From a bacterium (GTDB lineage Bacteria > UBP15 > UBA6099 > JAJRTR01): a DNA stretch of 10,342 nt. The position numbers and the translations under genes were made by a program. The DNA lies in the NCBI GenBank assembly GCA_024278215.1, contig JAJRTR010000017.1, positions 1 through 10,342 on the forward strand. The letters run 5' to 3'. The notes beneath the pieces were generated by a model. It made no database searches and had not been told where the DNA came from. It saw only the letters and a program-made list of their open reading frames with translations. Positions 1-5,534 of the stretch are shown here, piece after piece (positions within the stretch are counted from its first letter, which is position 1; every line of letters begins with the position of its first letter).

Positions 1-1
1 A

Positions 2-97
2 ATTGTTCAGAGCAAGGCGGAGGTGTAAAATCCTCGCAGACGTACTTGTAGAGTACGTCGAGGACGATTTTATGCCGACAACGCAGCTATGGACAAT
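2..97. repeat. Imperfect palindromic repeat, CAAGGCG...CAACGCAG type, copy 1
   Basis: Three nested layers of inverted symmetry are visible. Outer arms 2-12 and 87-97 pair in 9 of 11 positions. Next come the conserved marker words CAAGGCG (13-19) and CAACGCAG (79-86). The core is a hairpin: GACGTACT (39-46) pairs with AGTACGTC (52-59) around a 5-base loop, then TCCTC (31-35) with GAGGA (60-64), and AAAA (27-30) with TTTT (68-71), separated by 3-base bulges. The same marker words and architecture recur at 9328-9453 with a different core sequence, so this is a repeat family and not a one-off hairpin. It has no coding potential. It could be a non-autonomous mobile element or a REP/BIME-like element. 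Confidence 0.7.
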
Positions 98-111
98 AGC
101 AGCCGACCGCA

Positions 112-143
112 GCAGAATCAGAATTTTACAATTGGCTCAATAG
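112..143. repeat. Terminal arm of a palindromic repeat ending CTCAATAG
   Basis: This 32-base stretch matches the reverse complement of 5257-5288 at 29 of 32 positions. It ends in GGCTCAATAG, as does the right arm of the palindrome at 5257-5312. It directly follows the CAAGGCG-type element. It is probably the right end of a larger composite element whose left end lies outside the window. Confidence 0.65.
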
Positions 144-323
144 TTTATCGTTTGCGCAAATATGCTGTAGTGTCGTTTCAACAAAGAAAAGACGTAAGAA
201 TGGGGTAGCATAAAAACGATAAAAGTGAAGGGCGGGGGCACCGTACCCGCCTCAGCTTGTGCCCGTACAAACTGTTTTCGTGAGAAATATGTTCAGGCGG
301 GGTGCGGTGACTCCACCCTTCAC
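144..323 (+). ncRNA. Two-arm structured RNA of unknown class upstream of hypB
   Basis: No gene is visible here, but two adjacent long helices are. Arm 1: 144-153 pairs perfectly with 214-223 (10 bp), 161-166 with 207-212 (6 bp), and 172-179 with 186-193 (one mismatch). Arm 2: 225-252 pairs with 295-323 in about 26 bp, with only two mismatches (233/315, 238/310) and one bulged G (299). It is capped by two hairpins: 253-261/266-274, and 276-279/284-287 with a GTGA tetraloop of GNRA type. The imperfect pairs 236/312 and 244/304 are G-U wobbles only if the plus strand is transcribed, and GTGA is a GNRA loop only on that strand. Both point to plus-strand RNA, reading toward hypB. No known riboswitch consensus was recognised. 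It could be a hypB leader, an independent small RNA, or a DNA-level palindrome. Confidence 0.5.
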
Positions 324-343
324 CTTCTTGCGACATTACATGC

Positions 344-376
344 TTGACACGACTGTAGTCGAGATACAACTATAAA
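344..376 (+). promoter_or_regulatory. Candidate hypB promoter with a dyad in its spacer
   Basis: TTGACA (344-349) matches the -35 consensus and TATAAA (371-376) resembles a -10, but the spacer is 21 bases, longer than the usual 16-18. The spacer contains the inverted repeat CGACT-GT-AGTCG (350-361). Over-long spacers carrying a dyad are known for promoters of MerR-family regulators. That link is only an inference here, since no such regulator is in the window. Confidence 0.3.
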
Positions 377-387
377 AATATGTATGC

Positions 388-414
388 CATGCACAAGATT
401 TTCTTTTGTGCATG
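388..414 (+). promoter_or_regulatory. 11-bp hairpin / inverted repeat ahead of the hypB ribosome site
   Basis: CATGCACAAGA (388-398) pairs with TTTTGTGCATG (404-414) around a 5-base loop; every pair is Watson-Crick except one G-U. It ends about 11 bases before the Shine-Dalgarno sequence AAAGGA (425-430). No T-run follows on either strand, so an intrinsic terminator is unlikely. It could be an operator for a dimeric repressor, or an RNA hairpin affecting hypB translation. Confidence 0.5.
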
Positions 415-439
415 TAAATGCGGTAAAGGAAAATAAACT

Positions 440-1102
440 ATGGAAATAAAAATCGCAAAAAACATACTGAACGCCAATGAGAACATTGCCGAAGAAAACA
501 GGAAACTTTTCGCCGAAAACAACATCCTTGCCGTCAACCTGATGAGTTCGCCCGGCGCGGGAAAGACAGAACTGCTCGACGCAACACTCGATGCGCTGAA
601 CGGGGGCCGCGCCGCCGTCATAGAAGGCGATATATGCACGACACTGGATTCGGAGCGGCTCGCGCACCACAACGTACCGCTCGTCCAGGTGAACACCGAC
701 ACAATAGGCGGCGCATGCCATCTCGAGGCGTCCATGATCCAGTCGGCGCTCGACGAACTCGACCTCGAATCGCTCGACATCATCTTTATAGAAAATGTCG
801 GCAACCTGGTCTGCCCCGCGGAATTCGACCTTGGAGAAGACATCGCAGTGTCGCTGCTCAGCACACCGGAGGGGGCCGACAAGCCACTCAAGTACCCGCT
901 TATGTTCAAGCAATGCGACGTATCTATCCTGTCAAAACTTGATCTCGCGGCACCGCTTGGGATCGACCCCGGTGAGATGGAAACGAATGTGAAGAGAATC
1001 AATCCCGATGCTCTGATACTCAGACTGAGCGCGAAAACCGGCGACGGCATGGACCGCTGGATCGACTTGATAAAGAGCAGGTTCGAAGAAAAAAACGCCT
1101 GA
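440..1102 (+). CDS. hypB: HypB, GTPase for [NiFe]-hydrogenase nickel insertion
   Basis: HypB is a cytoplasmic SIMIBI-class GTPase. With HypA it delivers nickel to the large-subunit active site of [NiFe] hydrogenase, and GTP hydrolysis drives the transfer. The 220-residue product shows the P-loop SSPGAGKT (36-43), the CH pair in GACHLEA (C93, H94) and a further Cys in ENVGNLVCPAEFD (C125). These correspond to the GTPase-domain metal-site cysteines and histidine of characterised HypB proteins. SKLD (165-168) stands in for the NKxD guanine-recognition motif. The N-terminal CxxCGC nickel site and the His-rich stretch of some HypBs are absent, so only the G-domain metal site remains. The start at 440 follows AAAGGA at 425-430, and no in-frame upstream start was seen. 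No hypA or other hyp/hydrogenase gene is in the window, and the 439 bases upstream lack genes, so hypB looks detached from its usual cluster. The family call is firm. Confidence 0.93.
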   Translation: MEIKIAKNILNANENIAEENRKLFAENNILAVNLMSSPGAGKTELLDATLDALNGGRAAVIEGDICTTLDSERLAHHNVPLVQVNTDTIGGACHLEASMIQSALDELDLESLDIIFIENVGNLVCPAEFDLGEDIAVSLLSTPEGADKPLKYPLMFKQCDVSILSKLDLAAPLGIDPGEMETNVKRINPDALILRLSAKTGDGMDRWIDLIKSRFEEKNA

Positions 1103-1110
1103 GAATATCG

Positions 1111-1169
1111 CGAAACATGATATAATCAAACATATCAAATTCAGCATATAACACGATTTTCATGTTTTG
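1111..1169. repeat. Spaced inverted repeat between hypB and the PAS gene
   Basis: CGAAACATGA (1111-1120) and TCATGTTTTG (1160-1169) can pair over 10 positions (one G-U), separated by 39 bases. The right arm overlaps the -35 box of the promoter candidate for the next gene. It is weak as a terminator because of the large loop and lack of a T-run. It may be chance. Confidence 0.25.
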
Positions 1170-1195
1170 AGAACTGTTTCCCTGTTATCTATGTT
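1167..1195 (+). promoter_or_regulatory. Candidate promoter for the PAS-domain gene
   Basis: TTGAGA (1167-1172) and TATGTT (1190-1195) are separated by 17 bases, matching the sigma-70-type consensus at 5 of 6 and 4 of 6 positions. The predicted transcript would start about 40 bases before the ATG at 1244, which has its own Shine-Dalgarno sequence GAGGGG near 1232-1237. Confidence 0.45.
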
Positions 1196-1243
1196 GTTGT
1201 TTTTAGACGTTCGAGATCAAAAGCTGCAAAAGAGGGGCCGGAC

Positions 1244-1675
1244 ATGGAACAAAAGAGGGATGATATATTTAAAAGTATTTTCGAGGGGATGCCGCTGGGG
1301 GTGGCGACTTATCGTGTAATTCCGGCGAGTGCGGGCAGCCCGCCCGTGTTTGTCTTTGAAGAAGCGAATGAGGCTTTCAAAAGGATACTCGAGGTTGAAG
1401 GCCTGCATGTTGAAGGTAAAAAAGTTGGAGAACTGATTCCTTCCGGCAATCTGGACGAATGGAACCGGGCACTGTCTTTTTCCGCCGGCCCCGCCGCGGG
1501 AGGACTACAGAGCGAGTTTTTCCTCAATTCGCCGATCCATAAATGGGTACATGTGCGGGCGTATCCAATCGGCGACATCCGGGTCGCCGCGATATATACC
1601 GATATAACGCATGACAAGCGGCTGGAAAGCGCATTGTCGCTGGAGCGCAGTTTTCTGAAGACGGTTAGCTATTGA
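1244..1675 (+). pseudogene. PAS-domain signalling protein, apparently truncated
   Basis: The 143-residue product begins with a short helix and a PAS-like fold: 'EGMPLGVATYRV' (about 14-25), 'VFEEANEAFKRIL' (about 37-49), and a C-terminal strand pair ending 'VAAIYTDITHDKRLE' (about 113-127). This matches PAS/PAC architecture, usually a sensory input for histidine kinases or diguanylate cyclases. After PAS the chain enters a helical linker, 'LSLERSFLKTVSY', which in multi-domain sensors normally leads to another PAS or an output domain. Here it stops at once. The stop codon lies in CTATTGAG (1669-1676), the word that begins the palindrome at 5257. I infer that an element end or rearrangement removed the rest of the gene. 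No effector domain, signal peptide or membrane segment is visible. It could instead be a genuine single-domain PAS protein. The start is well supported by GAGGGG 6-7 bases upstream. Confidence 0.6.
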
Positions 1676-1741
1676 GGCGCTTCGCCGGCGTGGCGGCAGC
1701 TTGCGTGTGTGCAACGCGCATTATCATTTGAGCTGATTGCA
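1669..1741. repeat. Possible remnant of a CTATTGAG-ended repeat
   Basis: CTATTGAG (1669-1676) and TTGAGCTGATTGCA (1728-1741) match pieces of the left arm of the palindrome at 5257-5277; the second match is 14 of 14 bases. The intervening 51 bases are GC-rich with no recognised gene. The copy is degraded, so the assignment is tentative. Confidence 0.35.
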
Positions 1742-1763
1742 GACGTGCCCGTTGCGAACGTAG

Positions 1764-1786
1764 CCCGGATTGGTGAAATATGCGGG
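1764..1786. repeat. 23-bp palindromic repeat, copy A (CCCG...GCGGG)
   Basis: This is the reverse complement of 9304-9326 with only two differences. It lies between the converging ends of the PAS gene and pyrG, just past the pyrG stop. It can form an imperfect hairpin with CCCG/CGGG ends but has no T-run, so it looks like a dispersed 3'-end repeat more than a classic intrinsic terminator. Confidence 0.6.
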
Positions 1787-1803
1787 TCGGTTGTGCAAGC
1801 GGC

Positions 1804-3423
1804 TCATTTCCGTTTTTCGCGCGCGTAGTCGAGAGCGGCACCGACAAAGGCGGCGAAGGGCGGACTCGGATTTGTCGGGCGCGACTTGAACTCGGGGTGG
1901 AACTGACAAGCGAAGAAGAAGCGGTGGTCGGGTATCTCGATGATCTCGACAAGGTCTTCGCCCGGGTTTATACCTGAAAACACCATGCCCGCTTTCTCAA
2001 ACTTTTTCCGGTAATCATTATTGAACTCGTAGCGGTGGCGGTGCCGTTCGTCGATTTTTGTTTTCCCGTAGCAGTTGTGCGCGATGGTTTTTTTGGTGAT
2101 TTTGCAGGGATACGCCCCGAGGCGCATCGTGCCGCCTTTGTCCGTGATGCCGCGTTGTTTGAGCATGAGGTCGATGACGGGGTGGGGAGTTTTTTCGTCG
2201 AACTCGGAGCTGTTTGCGCCTTCGAGTCCCATGATATTCCGTGCGAATTCGATGACGGCACTCTGGAGTCCGAGGCATATACCGAGGAAGGGAATGTTGT
2301 TTTCGCGGGCATACTGAATAGCCTTGATTTTGCCCTCGATGCCTCTGTAGCCGAACCCGCCGGGGACGAGAATGCCGTCGAGTTTTTTAAGTGTTTTCGC
2401 GCCGTATCCTTTTTCGATGCGGTTAGCGTCGATCAGCTTGATTTCCATTTCGACACTGTTTGCGATGCCGCCGTGTTTGATCGCTTCGTGGATGCTGATG
2501 TATGCGTCTTTGAGCTGGATATATTTGCCGATGATGCCGATGGTGACTTTGCCGTTCTCGGGGTGCTTGAGACGGTTGACCATATCGACCCACTCGCCTA
2601 TTTCGTTTTCGTCCGTTGTGACGATGTCGAGTTTGTCGAGGATGATGTCGCAAATATTCTGCTTGTCGAAAATCATGGGTATTTCATATATTTCGGGTGT
2701 GTCCTGCGCGGCGATGACACATTCTTTGGGAACATCGCAGAAGAGAGAAATCTTGGCCTTAAGATCATCTTTCAAGGGGTATTTTGTGCGACAAACGATG
2801 ATGTCCGGCTGAATGCCGATGCCGCGGAGTTCTTTGACTGTGTGCTGGGTAAGTTTTGTTTTGAGTTCGGCGGCGGGGCCGACATAGGGTACGAGTGAGA
2901 GGTGGATGTTGAGGCCGTTGTTGCGTCCGATGTCGTTGCGGAACTGGCGCAGCGCTTCGTAGAAGGGCTGACCTTCGATGTCGCCGACGGTGCCGCCGAC
3001 TTCGACGATGGCGACCTCGGCGCGACTGCCACGTGCCGCCTTGCGGATGCGCTGCTTGATCTCGTTCGTGATGTGCGGGATCACCTGTATGGTGCCGCCG
3101 AGATATTTTCCGGCGCGTTCGTTGCGGATGACGGTGTCGTAGACCCTGCCGGTTGTGATGTTGCAGTCCTGAGTGAGGTCCTGGTCGGTGAAGCGCTCGT
3201 AGTGGCCGAGGTCGAGGTCTGTTTCCGCGCCGTCATCCGTAACGTAAACCTCGCCGTGCTGGAATGGGTTCATCGTGCCGGCGTCGACATTAAGGTACGG
3301 GTCGATTTTGATAATCACAACGCGCAGCCCGCGGCTCTTGAGCAGCCTGCCTACGGATGCGGATGTGATGCCTTTTCCGAGCGATGAGACATTCCCGCCT
3401 GTAATGAATATGTATTTTGTCAT
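1804..3423 (-). CDS. pyrG: CTP synthase
   Basis: CTP synthase makes CTP from UTP, ATP and glutamine, the last step of de novo pyrimidine nucleotide synthesis, in the cytoplasm. The 539-residue product is full length. The N-terminal synthetase domain shows 'SSLGKGITSASVG' (13-25, P-loop), 'DGAETDLDLGHYERF' (64-78) and 'EVGGTVGDIE' (141-150). The C-terminal class I glutamine amidotransferase domain shows 'PGGFGYRG' (354-361), the nucleophile C383 in 'LGICLGLQ', and the other triad members H509 and E511 in 'CQFHPEF'. Two usually constant positions differ: N11 replaces Val in TGGVVSSLGKG, and L191 replaces Pro in KTKPTQH. All catalytic residues remain, so it is probably active. GGGGAAGG (3431-3438) lies 7 bases before the ATG. 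The gene is 42 bases downstream of the HAD phosphatase gene on the same strand, so the two are probably co-transcribed. The function is secure. Confidence 0.97.
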   Translation of the reverse strand: MTKYIFITGGNVSSLGKGITSASVGRLLKSRGLRVVIIKIDPYLNVDAGTMNPFQHGEVYVTDDGAETDLDLGHYERFTDQDLTQDCNITTGRVYDTVIRNERAGKYLGGTIQVIPHITNEIKQRIRKAARGSRAEVAIVEVGGTVGDIEGQPFYEALRQFRNDIGRNNGLNIHLSLVPYVGPAAELKTKLTQHTVKELRGIGIQPDIIVCRTKYPLKDDLKAKISLFCDVPKECVIAAQDTPEIYEIPMIFDKQNICDIILDKLDIVTTDENEIGEWVDMVNRLKHPENGKVTIGIIGKYIQLKDAYISIHEAIKHGGIANSVEMEIKLIDANRIEKGYGAKTLKKLDGILVPGGFGYRGIEGKIKAIQYARENNIPFLGICLGLQSAVIEFARNIMGLEGANSSEFDEKTPHPVIDLMLKQRGITDKGGTMRLGAYPCKITKKTIAHNCYGKTKIDERHRHRYEFNNDYRKKFEKAGMVFSGINPGEDLVEIIEIPDHRFFFACQFHPEFKSRPTNPSPPFAAFVGAALDYAREKRK

Positions 3424-3465
3424 TGTTTTACCTTCCCCTATCGCTATATTCGCCGCATCTGAGTG

Positions 3466-4257
3466 TCAGGCCGGCGTGTCGAGCAGCGGCGGCAGTGCGC
3501 CGAGGTTTTCTATAACGTAATGCGGCCGGCAGTTGTCGGGCAATGAGTCGAGTTCCTCGAACTTTGTTATGCCGGTGAGCACAAGGCAGGTGGTGACGCC
3601 TGCGTTGCGGCCGGCGAGGATGTCTGTTTCGGCGCGGTCGCCGATCAGCATTGTTTCATCGGCGGTGGCGTTCGCATGTTCCATGAGCCGGTGGATACCG
3701 AAAGCGTTGGGTTTGCCGCAAACGAAAGACTTGCGGCCCCACGCGGCTTCGAGCGCGGCGACGATCGTGCCGCCGCCGGGCAACAGCCGACCGCCCTCGA
3801 CCGGGAATGTGGCGTCTTTGTTTGTGGCGATAAGTTCCGCGCCTGCCTGGAGCGCGTCGAATGCGTCGGCCATTTTCCTGTATGTGAACTCACGGTCGTA
3901 GCCCACAACAACGTAGTCGGCGGTCTCGCGGTCTTCCGCGTCCACGATGGTGAATTGCGCGAGTTCTTCGCGCAGGCCTTCCTCGCCGACGATGAAAACA
4001 CGCGCGCCGCCGGGCGATTTCTCCTCGAGCCGGCAACACGCGGCGACTGCCGACGACATGACATCATCGGGCGTGGCCGGTATTCCCATCGAAGTTAGTT
4101 TTTCGCTGTAGTATTTTCTGCTTCTTGTGGAGTTGTTTGTCAGGAAACTTATGCTGAAACCCCTGTTTCGGAGGGTCTTTATGGTATCTGCGGCAAAAGG
4201 TTTAACCTCATCTCCCGCATAAATAACCCCGTCGAGATCGAATATCAGCAACTTCAT
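3466..4257 (-). CDS. HAD superfamily (IIA, NagD-like) sugar-phosphate phosphatase
   Basis: The 263-residue product is a Mg2+-dependent phosphatase of HAD subfamily IIA (NagD/AraL/phosphoglycolate phosphatase-like), predicted cytosolic. All four motifs are visible: motif I DLDGV (D7 nucleophile, D9 acid/base), motif II TNNST (T40), motif III K182 in CGKPNAFG, and motif IV GDRAETDI (D207, D212). The residues between motifs II and III (about 60-170, with 'NKDATFPVEGGRLLPGGGTI') form the typical C2-type cap that sets substrate choice. Members dephosphorylate small metabolites such as sugar phosphates, p-nitrophenyl phosphate or nucleotides, and the exact substrate cannot be read here. Its position between transaldolase and pyrG suggests metabolite clean-up in sugar-phosphate or nucleotide metabolism, but this is inference. 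A modest AAAAGG (4263-4268) precedes the ATG. The 186-base gap to the transaldolase gene may hold its own promoter. Confidence 0.9.
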   Translation of the reverse strand: MKLLIFDLDGVIYAGDEVKPFAADTIKTLRNRGFSISFLTNNSTRSRKYYSEKLTSMGIPATPDDVMSSAVAACCRLEEKSPGGARVFIVGEEGLREELAQFTIVDAEDRETADYVVVGYDREFTYRKMADAFDALQAGAELIATNKDATFPVEGGRLLPGGGTIVAALEAAWGRKSFVCGKPNAFGIHRLMEHANATADETMLIGDRAETDILAGRNAGVTTCLVLTGITKFEELDSLPDNCRPHYVIENLGALPPLLDTPA

Positions 4258-4443
4258 TCAGGCCTTTTCTAAGGAAAACCCCGCTTCCTGGCTTGTTGTT
4301 TTTCTATTTCGTGATCCATGTCAAATAAATCAATTATTCGCTTGCGGATTATACCTGTATCAATTATGCCGCATACAAACTGATTCGTATGTTGCCGCAG
4401 ACGCATCAATAGTAAAAAAATCTTCCATCGACGACACAGCCGG
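4258..4443 (-). promoter_or_regulatory. Gap between transaldolase and HAD genes with a weak internal promoter
   Basis: No gene is visible. On the minus strand TATAAT (4348-4353) is a perfect -10, but the best -35 is TTGTAT (4373-4378), 19 bases away, so the promoter is only tentative. The nonamer ATCAATTAT occurs twice (near 4330 and 4359). A weak dyad surrounds GCATACAAACTGATTCGTATG near 4371-4391. No convincing intrinsic terminator follows the transaldolase gene, so read-through into the HAD and pyrG genes remains likely. Confidence 0.3.
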
Positions 4444-5100
4444 TCAAAGTATATCCCCGAGCCCGGCGTTTTCCCAGTCTTTCAGGAAGTTCGAGTTTCC
4501 GATGTCGGTGAGCGGGTGCTTGAAGAGCTTCAGCAACGGAGCGTAGGGCACAGTGGCGATGTGCGAGCCGAGCTGTATGGCCTGCACGACATGCTGCACA
4601 TGACGGACACTTGCAGAGATGACCTCCGAGTCGAAACAGAATTCGTTGATCATGTCCACACAGTCGCCGACAAGTTCCATGCCGTCGTAGCCGATGTCGT
4701 CGATGCGACCAATGAAGGGGCTGATGAAAGACGCGCCCGCCTTGCAGGCGATGAGCGCCTGGGGCAGCGAGAAAATCAGTGTAACATTCGTCCTGATGCC
4801 CTCCGCGGTGAGCGTCTTTACCGCTTTCATGCCTTCCGGACACATCGGGATTTTTATCACGATGTTATCCGCCCAGCCGGCCACATGGCGTGCTTCTTTC
4901 AGCATTCCGTCGCAATCCTGCGCGATAACTTCCGCACTAACAGGACCGTCGACAATGCCGCATATCTCCTCGATCAGTTCGCGGAAACCTTTCTTTTCCT
5001 TTGCGATCAGGGACGGGTTGGTCGTGACCCCGTCGAGAAGGCCCAGGTCGTTGACTTCCTGTATCTGTTCAATATTCGCGGTATCTATGAAAAATTTCAT
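4444..5100 (-). CDS. Transaldolase, short (TalC/FSA-type) subfamily
   Basis: The 218-residue product is a class I aldolase of the small transaldolase family. It transfers dihydroxyacetone units between sugar phosphates in the non-oxidative pentose phosphate pathway. The Schiff-base lysine is K83 in 'VIKIPMCPEG'; 'GVTTNPSLIAKE' (24-35) and 'TNVTLIFS' (104-111) are family hallmarks. Fructose-6-phosphate aldolases of this fold carry Gln and Tyr at two active-site positions where transaldolases carry Glu and Phe. Here they are E57 ('SAEVIAQ') and F129 ('SPFIGRIDD'), so transaldolase is favoured over FSA. The start at 5100 is chosen because GGGGG (5106-5110) is a strong ribosome site and residues from MKFFIDTA align with the family. 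An upstream in-frame ATG at 5211 lies about 8 bases from the predicted transcript start and lacks a ribosome site. First gene of the likely talC-HAD-pyrG transcription unit. Confidence 0.92.
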   Translation of the reverse strand: MKFFIDTANIEQIQEVNDLGLLDGVTTNPSLIAKEKKGFRELIEEICGIVDGPVSAEVIAQDCDGMLKEARHVAGWADNIVIKIPMCPEGMKAVKTLTAEGIRTNVTLIFSLPQALIACKAGASFISPFIGRIDDIGYDGMELVGDCVDMINEFCFDSEVISASVRHVQHVVQAIQLGSHIATVPYAPLLKLFKHPLTDIGNSNFLKDWENAGLGDIL

Positions 5101-5220
5101 GATTTCCCCCTTCAATATTACTAAAAAACCTCGCGGAACCTCAAAACGGCTATAAATGAAACGGCCCCCGGGCGGGGGACGAACTCCTGGAAGTTTTTTG
5201 TGATCTTCCACCTCTGGTTT
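5101..5220 (-). promoter_or_regulatory. Transaldolase 5' leader with competing C-tract/G-tract pairings
   Basis: The roughly 120-base leader contains, on the minus strand, CCCCC-GCCC-GGGGG (5165-5178), able to form a 5-bp hairpin. The same CCCCC (5174-5178) could instead pair with the GGGGG of the Shine-Dalgarno site (5106-5110). The alternatives are mutually exclusive. Upstream, TGGAAG/CTTCCA can form another hairpin (about 5188-5211). A regulatory role is inferred, not shown. Confidence 0.3.
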
Positions 5221-5226
5221 TTGATA

Positions 5227-5254
5227 ATTATATCAAAACCGTTCAGCTTGTCAA
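5227..5254 (-). promoter_or_regulatory. Near-perfect sigma-70-type promoter for the transaldolase gene
   Basis: On the minus strand TTGACA (5249-5254) and TATAAT (5227-5232) are exact consensus hexamers, 16 bases apart. The -10 is preceded by TGA, an extended -10. Predicted transcription starts near 5220. This would be the strongest promoter in the window. The palindromic repeat at 5257-5312 begins only 2 bases upstream of the -35 box. Confidence 0.8.
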
Positions 5255-5256
5255 AT

Positions 5257-5312
5257 CTATTGAGCTGATTGCAAAATTCTGATTCTGCCGCATTTTACAA
5301 TCGGCTCAATAG
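5257..5312. repeat. 56-bp palindrome, CTATTGAGC...GCTCAATAG
   Basis: The 21-base arms 5257-5277 and 5292-5312 are inverted copies matching at 19 of 21 positions, separated by 14 bases. The left 32 bases match the reverse complement of 112-143 at 29 of 32 positions. It looks like an internally deleted element consisting of little more than its terminal inverted repeats. It sits between the divergent promoters of the transaldolase and FecR-domain genes. Confidence 0.75.
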
Positions 5313-5367
5313 TTTGTGTTTTATATCACAATAGGTGGAAAATCAACCTGTTTCAGAGCCATGTATA

Positions 5368-5396
5368 TTGCAAAATAACGAATAATAATGTAAAAT
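5368..5396 (+). promoter_or_regulatory. Candidate promoter for the FecR-Ig / barrel operon
   Basis: TTGCAA (5368-5373) and TAAAAT (5391-5396) are 17 bases apart in an AT-rich stretch. The -10 matches consensus at 5 of 6 positions. The implied leader is about 130 bases. No known riboswitch was recognised in it, but it contains a short reading frame at 5490-5516. Confidence 0.5.
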
Positions 5397-5489
5397 ATGT
5401 GTTATTGTGAGCTGCATTTTAAAAAACATATCCTGCATAGGCAATGAGACAACAGATAATATTAACGTAATAAACGATGCGAGGATTTC

Positions 5490-5516
5490 ATGTTTTTTTC
5501 CGTTGTCGCCGCTTAA
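5490..5516 (+). CDS. Possible 8-codon leader peptide upstream of the FecR-domain gene
   Basis: GAGGA (5481-5485) is a good ribosome site 4 bases before ATG (5490). The frame reads MFFSVVAA and stops at TAA (5514-5516). The FecR gene starts 18 bases later in the same frame and has no clear Shine-Dalgarno sequence of its own. The peptide could couple ribosomes to the main gene, or the ATG could be chance. It is too short to judge by composition. Confidence 0.3.
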   Translation: MFFSVVAA

Positions 5517-5534
5517 CTGGACATCAATTTAATT

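Noticed and set aside
300-345. Superficial resemblance to a TPP riboswitch (GGGGTGC ... ACCCTTCACCT).
   Set aside because: The essential CTGAGA and GGATAATGC-like words are missing, and the bases pair better in the long arm 225-323.
178-369. 63-codon minus-strand reading frame over the structured region.
   Set aside because: Composition is not protein-like, there is no ribosome site, and its bases are constrained by pairing.
144-439. Nickel/cobalt (NiCo) riboswitch ahead of hypB.
   Set aside because: I see neither the four-way junction nor its conserved purine-rich words; the fold is two adjacent arms.
320-1050. Long minus-strand reading frames opposite hypB.
   Set aside because: hypB is a clear family member; the opposite frames are open only because of its codon composition.
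2035-2898. 287-codon plus-strand frame, and others, opposite pyrG.
   Set aside because: Shadows of pyrG, rich in V, D, F and A as expected from antisense reading; no domain recognised.
5101-5211. Upstream in-frame start adding 37 residues to the transaldolase.
   Set aside because: No ribosome site, too close to the predicted transcript start, and the family begins at MKFFIDTA.
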